DNA of 64,000 nt from Variovorax sp. Root473 (GCF_001426505.1 NZ_LMEV01000014.1:220965-284964), one strand, 5' to 3'. Positions 27,057-36,399 are shown, counted from the first letter of the stretch. The notes: generated from the sequence alone by a model not told the origin. Numbers and translations: made by a program.

Positions 27057-27944
27057 ATGTCCAACCGCCTCGAAGCCCTGCGCGTGTTCTTCACCGCCGC
27101 CGACGCCGCCAACTTCCGCGAGGCGGCCGTGCGGCTTTCCGTCTCACCGCAGGTCGTGACGCGCGCAGTGCGCGAGCTGGAAGAGGAACTGGGCGAGCCG
27201 CTCTTTCACCGCAGCACGCGCGGCGTGCAGCTCACCGACTTCGGCCGCCAGCTCGCGCAGCGCGCGCGCGTCGCGGTGGGCGGCGTCGATGCGCTGTTCC
27301 ACCGCACCGACCGGCGCGCGCTCTCGCAGCACGCGGGCACGGTGCGCGTCACCGCGCCCAACGTGTACGGCCGGCGGCTGATTCCGGAAGCGCTCGCGCC
27401 GATGCTGGCCGAACACCCGGGCCTCGTGCTCGACCTGCGGCTGTCGGAAGAACATGCCGACGTGGTCGACGAGCAGATCGACATCGGCGTGCGCGCCGGC
27501 CCGATCCGCGATGCGCGCTTCGTCGCGCGCACGGTCGGCCGGATGCAGCTGCGCGTGGTGGCGGCGCCGGCGCTGGTCGCGCGCACCGGCGTCCCGAAGA
27601 ACGTCGAGGCGCTGCCGGGCTTTCCGCTCACTGCGCTGATGGACCGCAGCGCGGGCCGCCCGTGGTCGTGGTTCTTCAGCAAGGGGCGGCAGATGCCGGT
27701 CGCCGCGCCGGCCTTCGTCACCGACGACGTCGATGCCGAGTGCGCCGCGGTGCGCGCGGGCCTGGGCTTCGGCCAGCTCGCGGGGCCGCTGGCCGAGCCG
27801 CTGATCGCCTCGGGCGAACTGGTGGAGGTGCTGGAGGCCGAGGCGCCCGACGCCTGGCCGATCCACGTCTACCGCTCGCAGCGCGCGCCGGTGCCGGCGC
27901 GCGTGCGGCTGGTGTACGACGAACTGGTGCGTGTGCTGCGCTGA
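27057..27944 (+). CDS. LysR family transcriptional regulator
   Basis: Regulator of 295 residues. The N-terminal helix-turn-helix reads LRVFFTAADAANFREAA then SPQVVTRAVRELEEELGEPLF; the LysR effector domain follows. It is of the group often found beside SDR genes in proteobacteria (similar to DsdC/YafC-like proteins). ATG 27057 is the natural start; a longer frame from 26979 covers the likely operator. The gene ends 17 bp from the convergent lyase gene of the next operon, which it is not expected to control. Confidence 0.88.
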   Translation: MSNRLEALRVFFTAADAANFREAAVRLSVSPQVVTRAVRELEEELGEPLFHRSTRGVQLTDFGRQLAQRARVAVGGVDALFHRTDRRALSQHAGTVRVTAPNVYGRRLIPEALAPMLAEHPGLVLDLRLSEEHADVVDEQIDIGVRAGPIRDARFVARTVGRMQLRVVAAPALVARTGVPKNVEALPGFPLTALMDRSAGRPWSWFFSKGRQMPVAAPAFVTDDVDAECAAVRAGLGFGQLAGPLAEPLIASGELVEVLEAEAPDAWPIHVYRSQRAPVPARVRLVYDELVRVLR

Positions 27945-27961
27945 GCTTCAGTCGTATCCGC

Positions 27962-28825
27962 TCATTCGTATTTTTGCCCGGTGCGCATCAGCTCAGGTGT
28001 GCCGATCACCTCGTTGAGCGCATCGAAGTCCAGCATCTGCGGCCGCCACGGCTGCGTGGTGCGGTGCTTGTGCAGACTGCCGTAGTAGCCCTGCAGCGTG
28101 TGCGCCACCGCGCGCGCGGTGCCGCCCGGGAAGATCGCGATGCGAAAGCCATGCGCCTGCAGCGCGTCCGCATCCTGGATCGGCGTCTTGCCACCTTCGA
28201 CCATGTTGGCCAGCAGCGGCACGCGGTGGGCGAAGCGGCTGCAGGCCGTGTCCATCTGCTCGGGCGAACGCAGCGCCTCGATGAAGAGCGCGTCCACCCC
28301 GCATTCGAGGTACGCCTCGGCGCGGTCAAGCGCGGCTTCGAGCCCTTCGACCGCCACGGCGTCGGTGCGCGCGAGGATCAGCGTGTCGCTCGACGTGCGC
28401 GCGTCCAGCGCGGCCTTGAGCTTGCCGACCATCTCCCGCTCGGGCACCACGGCCTTGCCGTCGAGGTGGCCGCAGCGCTTGGGAAAGGTCTGGTCCTCGA
28501 TCTGCACCATGGCCGCGCCCGCGCGCTCGAAGCCGCGCACGGTGCGCTGCGTGTTCAGCGCATTGCCAAAGCCGGTGTCGGCATCGACGATCACCGGCAG
28601 GCTCACGCGCTCGGTGATGCGCGCGAGCGTGTCGGCCACTTCGGTGAAGGTGGTGAGGCCGATGTCGGAGCGGCCCAGGCGGGTGTAGGCGATCGACGCG
28701 CCCGACAGGTACAGCGCCTCGAAGCCGGCCTGCTCGGCCACCAGTGCGCTCAGCGCGTCATACACGCCGGGTGCCAGCACCACGTCGGGCCGTGCCAGGC
28801 GGGTCTTGAAGTTGTGGGTCGTCAT
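27962..28825 (-). CDS. Isocitrate lyase/PEP mutase family C-C lyase
   Basis: Lyase of 287 residues in the superfamily that includes 2-methylisocitrate lyase, 2,3-dimethylmalate lyase and oxaloacetate decarboxylase. Motifs: SGAS at 41-44, DADTGFG at 81-87 (Mg and substrate Asp residues), IEDQTFPKRCGH at 109-120 with Cys118, the catalytic acid of true lyases; that Cys argues against a mutase or simple decarboxylase. It is the last gene of the 14-gene operon and its ATG overlaps the preceding stop as ATGA. Expected reaction: cleavage of a substituted malate to a 2-oxoacid plus a carboxylate. Confidence 0.86.
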   Translation of the reverse strand: MTTHNFKTRLARPDVVLAPGVYDALSALVAEQAGFEALYLSGASIAYTRLGRSDIGLTTFTEVADTLARITERVSLPVIVDADTGFGNALNTQRTVRGFERAGAAMVQIEDQTFPKRCGHLDGKAVVPEREMVGKLKAALDARTSSDTLILARTDAVAVEGLEAALDRAEAYLECGVDALFIEALRSPEQMDTACSRFAHRVPLLANMVEGGKTPIQDADALQAHGFRIAIFPGGTARAVAHTLQGYYGSLHKHRTTQPWRPQMLDFDALNEVIGTPELMRTGQKYE

Positions 28826-30234
28826 GCGGACGCCTCCTTGGGTTGAACCAGTGCGGCAGCCGTGTGCGCCGCGATGTAGCCGCCGGCCACGGCGCTCAGC
28901 AGGCCGTTGCCGGAGAGATAGCCCCACACCGCGTCACCCGAGACACCGCCGGCCGCGCCGCCCGCGGCCAGCAGGTTGGGCAACGGCGTGCCGTCCTGGC
29001 GCAGCACGCGCATGTCGGGTGCGGTGTCGAGGCCGCCTTGCGTATGAAAGAGCGCGCCGGTCACCTTGACGGCGAAGTACGGCGCGTCGAGGCCGCGCGC
29101 GAACACGCGGCCGTCGGCCGCGGGCACGCCACCGCGCATCGCGTCGAGCGTGCCCTGCAGCACCGCGGCTTCGCAACCGATGCAGTCCGCCAGCGCGGCC
29201 ACCGAGTCGCAGCGGCGCAGCGCGCCGGCCGCCTCGGCCTCGCAGAAATCGGGGAAGCCGCGCGCCAGTGCGAGCAGCGGCGTGTCGAACACGTTCCAGG
29301 CGATGCCTCCCCGCTGCGCGAGCACGTGCACCGCGGCTTCGGAGTAGCCCAGCGTCTCGTCGTGGAAGCGCCGGCCGTCGCAGTTGAGCTGCACGCCGCC
29401 TTCCATCATCACGGCCCATGACATCAACGCACCCTGCGGCGTGACCCACGAACCGTGGCCCTGGTAGCCGCCCAGGTCGCGCAACCGCGCGCCCAGCGAC
29501 TTGCCCCAGAGGATGGCGCTGCCGTCGTTGCCTACATGCCCGCCGAAGGCGGCCTCGGCCATCTCGGGCAGCAGCGTGCGCACCATTTCCGTGTTGCCGC
29601 CGAAGCCGTTGCACGCCAGCAGCAGCGCGTCGCAGGCCAGCGACTCGCGCGTGCCGTCGGGGCGCAGGTAGTCGATGCCGACCACGCTGCCGTGGGCGTC
29701 GAGCACCAGCGTATCGACCAACGCCTGCGTCAACACCGGAATGCCCGCGGTTTCCGCCGCCGCCTGCAGCGCGGCCATCAGCGCGGCGCCGGTCTTCTGC
29801 GGCAGCGCATGCATGCGGTGCACGCTGTGGCCGGGGTAGAGAAAGCCGTCGAGCAGCATCCATTCGAGGCCATGGCGCGCCTGCAGCGCATCGAGCGCGG
29901 GGCCGATGGCACCGGCATACGCCGCGACCAGCGCGGCGGCCGCGCGCCCGTGCGCCTTGGCCTGGATGTCGGCGGCAAAGCGCGCGGCGCTGTCGTTGGC
30001 CACGCCGTGTGCGCGCTGCACGCGCGTGCCAGGCGCGGGAATGAAACCCGAGGACAACGCCGTCGATCCGCTGGGCAGCGCGTCGCGCTCCAGCACCACG
30101 CAGTCGATGCCCGCGTCGGCCAGCATCAGCGCCGCCGTGAGACCGCAGGCCCCGCCGCCGACGATGGCCACTGCCACGTGCACGTCCGCCTCCACCTGCG
30201 CGGCGCGCCGGACGGTTCTTGCAGGCGCGGTCAT
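28822..30234 (-). CDS. FAD-dependent oxidoreductase, fumarate reductase/3-ketosteroid dehydrogenase-like
   Basis: Flavoprotein of 470 residues, FAD_binding_2 family. VAIVGGGACG (22-31) and Glu49 bind the ADP part of FAD; the SGSTALSSGFIPAPGTR segment and the C-terminal LFHTQGGLDT...GGAAGGVSG...YLSGNGL pattern are typical. Such enzymes oxidise or reduce a C-C bond next to a carboxyl or carbonyl (fumarate reductase, tricarballylate dehydrogenase, urocanate reductase). No signal peptide or heme domain. ATGA overlaps on both sides tie it to the hydrolase and lyase genes. Direction and substrate are unknown. Confidence 0.85.
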   Translation of the reverse strand: MTAPARTVRRAAQVEADVHVAVAIVGGGACGLTAALMLADAGIDCVVLERDALPSGSTALSSGFIPAPGTRVQRAHGVANDSAARFAADIQAKAHGRAAAALVAAYAGAIGPALDALQARHGLEWMLLDGFLYPGHSVHRMHALPQKTGAALMAALQAAAETAGIPVLTQALVDTLVLDAHGSVVGIDYLRPDGTRESLACDALLLACNGFGGNTEMVRTLLPEMAEAAFGGHVGNDGSAILWGKSLGARLRDLGGYQGHGSWVTPQGALMSWAVMMEGGVQLNCDGRRFHDETLGYSEAAVHVLAQRGGIAWNVFDTPLLALARGFPDFCEAEAAGALRRCDSVAALADCIGCEAAVLQGTLDAMRGGVPAADGRVFARGLDAPYFAVKVTGALFHTQGGLDTAPDMRVLRQDGTPLPNLLAAGGAAGGVSGDAVWGYLSGNGLLSAVAGGYIAAHTAAALVQPKEASA

Positions 30235-30845
30235 GCCAGCGATGCGATGAAAGGCGCGCAGTCTGTCACCTCGGCCACGTTGCGCATGTCGGCCAGCGAG
30301 GTGTTGTGGCGCTCCTCGCCGAAGGCCGCGCAGCCGTCGGCCAGCACCAGCGTGCGGTAGTCGCGCATGTGCGCGTCGCGCACCGTGCTGGCCACGCCGC
30401 CGTTGGTGACGATGCCGCACACCGCCACGGTGTCGATGCCCACGCGGCGCAGCACCCAGTCGAGCTGCGTGTTGAAGAAGGCCGAATACGCCACCTTGCT
30501 GACCGTCACGTCGACCAGGCCCGCCAGCGCGTCGACATTCGCCTGGCCCCAGCTGCCGGGCGCGAAATCGCCCTTGGACAGGTACGGGCGCAACGCCTTC
30601 AGGTGCGGCGAGACCATCGGCTCACCCTTCGCGTCGGGCCACAGCGTGAACTGGCTCGCCACCACCAGCCCCCCACCCGCCTTCAGCGCACGCGCCACGG
30701 CGGCCACGCGCCCGGGCAGCAGCAGCGCGGGCGGGTTGGTGTCGCCGCCGCGCGCGTAGGCGCCCCTGGCATCGAGAAAGTCGTTCTGCAGGTCGATGAC
30801 GACCAGCGCCGTCTTCGCCGGGACGATCTTCGTGCCCGCGCTCAT
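30231..30845 (-). CDS. Isochorismatase-like hydrolase lacking the usual catalytic Cys
   Basis: Protein of 204 residues with the isochorismatase/nicotinamidase fold. Asp18 (VVIDLQNDF) and Lys117 (VSKVAYSAF) of the catalytic triad are kept, but the Cys expected in TNxCV is Gly150 (TNGGVAST). This motif is found in several cysteine-less members, among them isochorismatases that protonate rather than attack. An amidase role such as that of maleamate hydrolase NicF would need the Cys. It is co-translated with hyuA (ATGA overlap) and the FAD enzyme. Activity uncertain. Confidence 0.83.
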   Translation of the reverse strand: MSAGTKIVPAKTALVVIDLQNDFLDARGAYARGGDTNPPALLLPGRVAAVARALKAGGGLVVASQFTLWPDAKGEPMVSPHLKALRPYLSKGDFAPGSWGQANVDALAGLVDVTVSKVAYSAFFNTQLDWVLRRVGIDTVAVCGIVTNGGVASTVRDAHMRDYRTLVLADGCAAFGEERHNTSLADMRNVAEVTDCAPFIASLA

Positions 30846-32896
30846 GACGGCCTCACCAGCAGGTTGCCGTGCGCATCGACCTCGGCATGGAAGCCGGGTT
30901 CGAGCCACACGGTGGTGTCGGCCTGTTCGAGGATGGCCGGCCCCTCGATGCGCGCGGCCACCGGCAGCTCGAGCCGCGCATAGCGCACCGCGTCGTGCCA
31001 CTGGCCTTGGTGGAACACGCGCTGCGTGCCCAGCGGCGCGGTGCTGCCCACGCCTTCAGGCGCCAGCACCTTCAGGTCGAACTTGGGCCGCACGCCGATG
31101 CGCGCATAGCGCAGGTTCATCACGCGAATCGCGATGCCGTCGAGCACACGGCCGAAGGCGGCGGTGTAGGCCGCTTCGAAGGCCGTGCGGATGGTTGCGG
31201 CCGTGATCGGTGCCTGGCCCGCATCAGCCAGCACCACCGGCAGCGTGTGCGTCTGGCCGGCGTAGAGCATGTCAAGCGCGACCACTTCGCGCACCTCGTC
31301 GAAGCGCACGCCCGACGAGTCGAGCCGCTGCTGGCAGCTCGCAGCCAGTTCGTCGATGCGGTGCTGCAGGCCGGCCACGTCGAGGTCGGCCAGCGGCTTG
31401 TTGATGGTCTGCACCGCGTCGTGGCGCATGTCCGCAATGACGCAGCCCAGTGCCGAAGTGACGCCGGGGTAGCGCGGCACGATGCCGGTGGCCACGCCCA
31501 CCTCGCGCATCATCGCGCACACGTGCAGCGCGCCGCCGCCGCCGAAAGGCATGTAGGCGAAGCGGCGAGGATCGTGCCCACGCTCGATCGACACGAGGCG
31601 GATGGCGCCGGCCATGCGCGCGTTCGCCACCGTGAGGATGGCCTCGGCAGCGGCATGCACATCGAGGCCCAGCGGACGCGCGACATGCTCCTCGATGGCC
31701 TGGCGCGACTTCTCCGCGTCGAGCGCCGCGAGCAGTCCACCGCCCAGTGGACGGTCCGCCGCGATGCGGCCCAGCAGCACGTTGGCATCGGTCACGGTCG
31801 GGCGCATGTTGCCGCGGCCATAGCAGGCCGGCCCGGGCACGCTGCCCGCCGACTCGGGGCCGACCTGCAGCATGCCGCTCGCGTCCACCGACGCGATGGA
31901 GCCGCCGCCGGCGCCGATGGTCTCGATCTGGATCATCGGCGAGCGGATCACCATGCCGAACTCGATGGCGGTTTGCGCCGCCAATGCAGCTTCACCGTTC
32001 GCCACCAGCGACACGTCGAACGACGTGCCTCCCATGTCGCCCGTGATCGCATTCGGAAAACCCGCTGCGCGCGCGATGGCCGCGCAGGCGATCACGCCGG
32101 CCGCCGGGCCCGACAGCGCGGTGCGCACGGGCAGGTCGCTCGCGGTCTGGCGCGACATCACGCCGCCGTTGCTCTGCACCACCAGCAACTCGCCGCCGAA
32201 GCCCTGCGCGCGCAGGTCGGATTCGAGCCGGCCGAGGTAGCTGCCCACCACCGGCTGCAGCGCGGCGTTGAGCGTGGCGGTCGAGCAGCGCTCGAACTCG
32301 CGGATCTCGGGCAGCACTTCGCTCGCCGAGGTGACGTGCGGGTTGGGCCAGAGTTCGCGCACCGCGGCCGCGGCCAGGCGCTCGTTCTCGGGGTTCGCGT
32401 AGGTGTTGATGAAGAACACGCACACGGCCTCGCAACCGGCTTCGAGCAGCGAGCGCGCTTCGGCGCGCACCTGCTCCAGGTCGACCGCGGTGTGCAGCGT
32501 GCCGTCGGCCAGCACGCGTTCGTCCACCTCGCGGCGCAGGTCGCGCGGGACCACTGGCAGGAAGCTGCCGCGCAGGCCCCAGGTCTCGGGCCGGTCGCGG
32601 CGGCGCATCTCGAGCACGTCGCGGAAACCTCGCGTGGTGATGATGCCGGTGCGCGCCACCTTGCGTTCCAGCAGCGCGTTGGTACCCACGGTGGTGCCGT
32701 GCACGATGGTGGCAATGGTCGCGGCCGAATCCGCCACGCGTGCCACGCCGTTCATGAAGCCGCGCGCTTCCTCGCCGCGCGTGGAAGGCACCTTGACGAT
32801 GCGGGCCGTGCCGTTCGCCTCGTCGAGCACGAACAGGTCGGTGAAGGTGCCGCCGACATCGACGCCGACGACAAGGGAGTTACCAGGGGAAGTCAT
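30842..32896 (-). CDS. hyuA: Hydantoinase/oxoprolinase subunit A
   Basis: ATP-binding subunit of an ATP-dependent cyclic-amide hydrolase, 684 residues. The actin-like phosphate loop DVGGTFTD is at 13-20; GTTVGTNALLERK, LSGPAAGVIA and GDMGGTSFDVSLV are the further conserved blocks. The family covers 5-oxoprolinase, N-methylhydantoinase, caprolactamase and, more distantly, acetone carboxylase. It couples ATP hydrolysis to ring opening with HyuB. It starts 4 bp inside the hyuB stop (ATGA). The substrate is not readable, but neighbouring enzymes point to a cyclic amide or imide. Confidence 0.9.
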   Translation of the reverse strand: MTSPGNSLVVGVDVGGTFTDLFVLDEANGTARIVKVPSTRGEEARGFMNGVARVADSAATIATIVHGTTVGTNALLERKVARTGIITTRGFRDVLEMRRRDRPETWGLRGSFLPVVPRDLRREVDERVLADGTLHTAVDLEQVRAEARSLLEAGCEAVCVFFINTYANPENERLAAAAVRELWPNPHVTSASEVLPEIREFERCSTATLNAALQPVVGSYLGRLESDLRAQGFGGELLVVQSNGGVMSRQTASDLPVRTALSGPAAGVIACAAIARAAGFPNAITGDMGGTSFDVSLVANGEAALAAQTAIEFGMVIRSPMIQIETIGAGGGSIASVDASGMLQVGPESAGSVPGPACYGRGNMRPTVTDANVLLGRIAADRPLGGGLLAALDAEKSRQAIEEHVARPLGLDVHAAAEAILTVANARMAGAIRLVSIERGHDPRRFAYMPFGGGGALHVCAMMREVGVATGIVPRYPGVTSALGCVIADMRHDAVQTINKPLADLDVAGLQHRIDELAASCQQRLDSSGVRFDEVREVVALDMLYAGQTHTLPVVLADAGQAPITAATIRTAFEAAYTAAFGRVLDGIAIRVMNLRYARIGVRPKFDLKVLAPEGVGSTAPLGTQRVFHQGQWHDAVRYARLELPVAARIEGPAILEQADTTVWLEPGFHAEVDAHGNLLVRPS

Positions 32897-34590
32897 TCGG
32901 ATGCTTTCTTCGTCGTATCGGTGCTCACGTAGCCCATGGCCGCATCGGCCTCGCGTTGCGCTGGCTGCCGCTCGGCGGCGCGGCCCCAGCCGCCACCGCC
33001 GGGCGTTTGCAGGCGCACGCGCTCGCCGCGCGCGAGCGTGATGCCGCGCATCTTCGACACCATGGGCGGCGTGTGCCACTCGCCCGCGTTCTCGTAGCTG
33101 AAGACGTTGACCGCGCCGTCGCCGCCGCCCGCGATGCCCTTGGGCGGCGACGTGCCGCGCTCGCCGAAGACGAACACCTCGGCGTCCTTCTCCAGCAGTT
33201 CGATTTCATAGACGGCGCCCAGGCCGCCGCGGTGCTGGCCGTCGCCACCGGAGTCGGCGCGCAGCGACCATTCGGTGAAGCGCACCGGATAGGCGGCTTC
33301 CAGAATCTCGAGCGGCGGGATGGTCGCGGTGGAGATGGGTGCATTGCCGTGCGCCAGGCCGTCGCCGCCCGAGTGGCCGCCATGGCCGCCGCCGAAGAAG
33401 CTGAACATCACCCAGCGCTGGCCTTCGCGGCCCTTGTCGCTGCGGTGGCCCGCGATCGACAGCGCGTTGATGGTGCCGTAGGCCTGCGCCACGGCGCGCG
33501 TGGGATCGGCCTGCGCGGCGGCGCTGAAGATCACGTCGATCATGCGCAGGATGGTCTCGGTGTAGCCGCCGACCGGGCGCGGGCGCTCGGCGCTGATCAC
33601 CCGCTTGTCGGGAATGACAAAGTCGACCGCGTCGAGCACGCCGGCATTCGCGGGCACGTCGGGGAACAGGTGCTTCAGCGCCACGTAGCACGCAGCCACC
33701 GCGGTGGCGCGCGAGATGTTCACCGGCCCCGCGCATTGCGGCGAAGTGCGCGAGAAGTCGAGCGTGAGCCGGTCGCCGGCCACCGTCATGTCCAGCGCGA
33801 TGGTCAGCGGCTCGTTGACGATGCCATCGTTGTCCAGCACGTCCTCGAAGCTGTAGCGGCCGTCGGGCAGCGAAGCAATGTGCGAGCGCATCAGCCGCAG
33901 CGCGCGGGCGCGCAGTTCGCCCAGCGCGTCGAGCACGAGGTCGTCCCCGTATTCGTCGAGCAGGCCGTTCAGCCGCTTCGCGCCGAGCTCCAGCGCCGCG
34001 AGCTGGCCGTTCAGGTCGCCCCACAGGCTGTCGGGCAGGCGTGTGTTGGCCTGCAGGATGGCCAGCACGTCGGCGTCGAGCACGCCGCCCTTCACGATGC
34101 GCACCGGCGGGATCTGCACCGCCTCCTGCCAGCACTCGGTGGCGGCGGGGTTGTAGTTGCCGGGCACGGCGCCGCCCACGTCGTGCCAGTGCGCGGCCGA
34201 GGCCATGTGGCAGTACAGCTTGCCGTTGCGGAAGAACGGCTTCACCAGTTTGAAGTCGTTGGCGTGCGTGCCGCCGTCGTAGGCATCGTTGCTGATCCAG
34301 ATGTCGCCGTCGCGCATGCCGCCGCGCGGTCCGGCCGCCTTGGCGGTGGCGCGCACCGCGAAGGCCATGGCGCCCACGAACACCGGCAGGCCCGACTTGC
34401 CCTGCACCAGCGTGTCGCCGGTGGTGGCGTCGTACAGGCCGTGGCAGGCGTCGTGCGCCTCGGCAATGATGGGGTTGAACGCACTGCGGTAGAGCGTGGC
34501 GTCCATCTCGTCGGCCACCTGCTCGAGGCGGCCGCGCAGCACGGCGAGCGTGACAGGGTCGATGGTTGGGGCAGAAGAAGGATCAGGCAT
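32893..34590 (-). CDS. hyuB: Hydantoinase/oxoprolinase subunit B
   Basis: Catalytic partner of HyuA, 565 residues. Recognisable blocks are the N-terminal DPVTLAVLRGRLEQVADEM, GDIWISNDAYDGGTHANDF, the metal-binding-type HMASAAHWHDVGG and the C-terminal SGGDGQHRGGLGAVYE with RVRLQTPGGGGWG. The C-terminal tail past GGGGWG is about 25 residues of charged sequence. hyuB precedes hyuA here and begins 8 bp inside the LeuD-like gene. Together they should make the ATP-dependent ring-opening enzyme. Confidence 0.9.
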   Translation of the reverse strand: MPDPSSAPTIDPVTLAVLRGRLEQVADEMDATLYRSAFNPIIAEAHDACHGLYDATTGDTLVQGKSGLPVFVGAMAFAVRATAKAAGPRGGMRDGDIWISNDAYDGGTHANDFKLVKPFFRNGKLYCHMASAAHWHDVGGAVPGNYNPAATECWQEAVQIPPVRIVKGGVLDADVLAILQANTRLPDSLWGDLNGQLAALELGAKRLNGLLDEYGDDLVLDALGELRARALRLMRSHIASLPDGRYSFEDVLDNDGIVNEPLTIALDMTVAGDRLTLDFSRTSPQCAGPVNISRATAVAACYVALKHLFPDVPANAGVLDAVDFVIPDKRVISAERPRPVGGYTETILRMIDVIFSAAAQADPTRAVAQAYGTINALSIAGHRSDKGREGQRWVMFSFFGGGHGGHSGGDGLAHGNAPISTATIPPLEILEAAYPVRFTEWSLRADSGGDGQHRGGLGAVYEIELLEKDAEVFVFGERGTSPPKGIAGGGDGAVNVFSYENAGEWHTPPMVSKMRGITLARGERVRLQTPGGGGWGRAAERQPAQREADAAMGYVSTDTTKKASE

Positions 34591-35104
34591 CGGTGGCTTT
34601 CTTGGAGGCGGGGCGGCCAGTTCGCTGGCGCAGCTGGTTCAACAGTCCGCCGGCGCGGACCATGTCCATGAGGAACCCGGGCACCGGCTCGCAGGCCAGG
34701 CGCCTGCATCCGGGCATGACGATCTCGGGCGCGGTGGTGTCCAGGGCGATCTGGTCGCCTTCGCTCAGCGATTCGGCCTCGGCGCAGGTCAGCAGCAGCA
34801 GGCCCACGTTGAAGGCGTTGCGAAAGTACAGGCCGCTGTACGACGGCGCGATCACCGCGCTCACGCCCAGGTGCACCAGCACCGCGGCGGCCTGCTCGCG
34901 CGAGGAGCCGATGCCGAAGTTGGGTCCGGCCACAAGCACGTCGCCGCGCGCCACACCGACGGCGAAGTCGGGCCGGATGGCTTCCAGGCAGTGCTTCGCA
35001 ATGATGTCGATGCCGTGCTTCATGGCATGGCCTGGCGCGAGCAGGTCGGTGTCGATGTCGGCGCCCAGGCGCCACACGCGGTGAGTCGCTCGTGTCACGC
35101 TCAT
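34583..35104 (-). CDS. LeuD-like hydro-lyase small subunit (aconitase family)
   Basis: Small (swivel) subunit of a two-part aconitase-family dehydratase, 173 residues. ADIDTDLLAPG opens the domain and GPNFGIGSSREQA carries the substrate-binding Ser-Arg motif. Where LeuD and homoaconitase have the specificity loop ARYL after the Pro, this protein has GHAMKHG, so it is unlikely to be a leucine biosynthesis enzyme. Start ATG 35104 overlaps the large-subunit stop (ATGA). Expected to add water across a maleate- or aconitate-like double bond. Confidence 0.87.
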   Translation of the reverse strand: MSVTRATHRVWRLGADIDTDLLAPGHAMKHGIDIIAKHCLEAIRPDFAVGVARGDVLVAGPNFGIGSSREQAAAVLVHLGVSAVIAPSYSGLYFRNAFNVGLLLLTCAEAESLSEGDQIALDTTAPEIVMPGCRRLACEPVPGFLMDMVRAGGLLNQLRQRTGRPASKKATDA

Positions 35105-36399
35105 GCCAGCACCTCCCGCGGGTCGGTCACGCGGCCACGCAACGCGGCGGCCGCCACCGTGTAGGGCGAGCCCAGGTACACCTGCGCGCTCGGCGAGCCC
35201 ATGCGGCCCTTGAAATTGCGCGCCGTGGTCGAGATGACGGTGATGTCGTCGCCCATCGGATCGCCATAGCCGGAGCAGGCGCCGCATGCGGTCGGGAACA
35301 ATTCGGCGCCGGCTTCCATCAGCGCCTGCAGCACACCCTCTTCGCGCGCCTGCTCCTGGTCCTGGATGCTGGCGGGCGCGACGATCAGGCGCAGGCCCGC
35401 CGCCACCTTGCGCCCGCGCAGCACCTGCGCGGCGGCGCGCAGGTCGTCGAGCTTGGCGCCGGTGCATGCGCCGATGTAGGCGACGTCCACCGGCGTGCCG
35501 GCGTAGTGGCTCACACCCAGTGAATTGGCCGGGCTGTGCGGCGCGGCCACGTGAGGCTCGAGCGTGTCGGCGTCGAAGCGGTGGCGCGTGAGCGCGGCGT
35601 CCCTGTCGGTGAACCAGGCCGAGGTGTCGGCGCGTGGGACACCGGCCGCTTCCAGGTAGGCCGCCGTGGTGGCATCGGGCGCGATCAGTCCGGCTTGCGC
35701 GCCGAGTTCGGCACTCATGTTCGACAGCGTCATGCGCTCCTGCATCGACATCGACCGGATCGCCGGGCCCGCGAACTCCACCGCCTGGTAGCGCCCGCCA
35801 TTCATGCCGAAGCGCCCGATCATGTGCAGCATCATGTCCTTGGCAGTCACGCCCGCGGGGAGCTTGCCGTCCCACCACATCTGGAGGGTCTCGGGCACGC
35901 GCAGCCAGATCTCGCCGGTGACGACCACGCCGAGCATTTCAGTGCTGCCCACGCCGAACATGTAGGCGCCGAACGCGCCGCCGGTGGGCGAGTGCGAGTC
36001 GCCGCCCACGCACAGGATTCCGGGGCGGATGTGGCCGTGCTGCGGCACCACCACGTGGCAGATGCCCTGGCTGTCGTACACGTGCGGCAGCTGCTGGTCG
36101 CGCGCCCAGTCGCGCGCGATGCGCACGATGCGGCGCGAGTCGTCGTCGCGCTCGGGCACGTAGTGGTCCATCACCAGCACGATGCGCGAGCGGTCCCAGA
36201 TCTGCGCGCCCAGCTCCTCGAGCATGGGCTTCAGGCGGCGCGGGCCCGAGGAGTCGTGGAACATGGCGAGGTCGACGCCGCAGGTCACGATCTCGCCCAC
36301 CGCCACGTGCTCGCGGCCGCTGGCGCGCGCGATGAGCTTCTGCGCGAGCGTCTGTGGCGGCACCCGCGCGGCTGCCGGGTTGGAGGTGTCGGTGGTCAT
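35101..36399 (-). CDS. LeuC-like hydro-lyase large subunit (aconitase family)
   Basis: Large subunit of 432 residues holding a 4Fe-4S cluster. Cys312 (GACTGAK), Cys372 and Cys375 (TACGAC) are the three cluster ligands; GDSHSPTGGAFGA at 133-145 is canonical. Where LeuC has SCTNGR, this protein has ACTGAK. Homologues outside leucine synthesis include maleate hydratase HbzIJ and dimethylmaleate hydratase DmdAB. The gene lies in an operon with transport and catabolic genes, not with leuB, so a catabolic hydratase is the better call. Overlaps the Bug gene upstream by 4 bp. Confidence 0.88.
   Translation of the reverse strand: MTTDTSNPAAARVPPQTLAQKLIARASGREHVAVGEIVTCGVDLAMFHDSSGPRRLKPMLEELGAQIWDRSRIVLVMDHYVPERDDDSRRIVRIARDWARDQQLPHVYDSQGICHVVVPQHGHIRPGILCVGGDSHSPTGGAFGAYMFGVGSTEMLGVVVTGEIWLRVPETLQMWWDGKLPAGVTAKDMMLHMIGRFGMNGGRYQAVEFAGPAIRSMSMQERMTLSNMSAELGAQAGLIAPDATTAAYLEAAGVPRADTSAWFTDRDAALTRHRFDADTLEPHVAAPHSPANSLGVSHYAGTPVDVAYIGACTGAKLDDLRAAAQVLRGRKVAAGLRLIVAPASIQDQEQAREEGVLQALMEAGAELFPTACGACSGYGDPMGDDITVISTTARNFKGRMGSPSAQVYLGSPYTVAAAALRGRVTDPREVLA

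Noticed and set aside
30869..32932. 687-residue plus-strand frame opposite hyuA
   Set aside because: Composition is typical of antisense high-GC reading; HyuA motifs are clear on the other strand.
34583..36399. Leucine biosynthesis leuCD
   Set aside because: The neighbours are catabolic, leuB is absent and the specificity loop differs, so a leucine role is unlikely.
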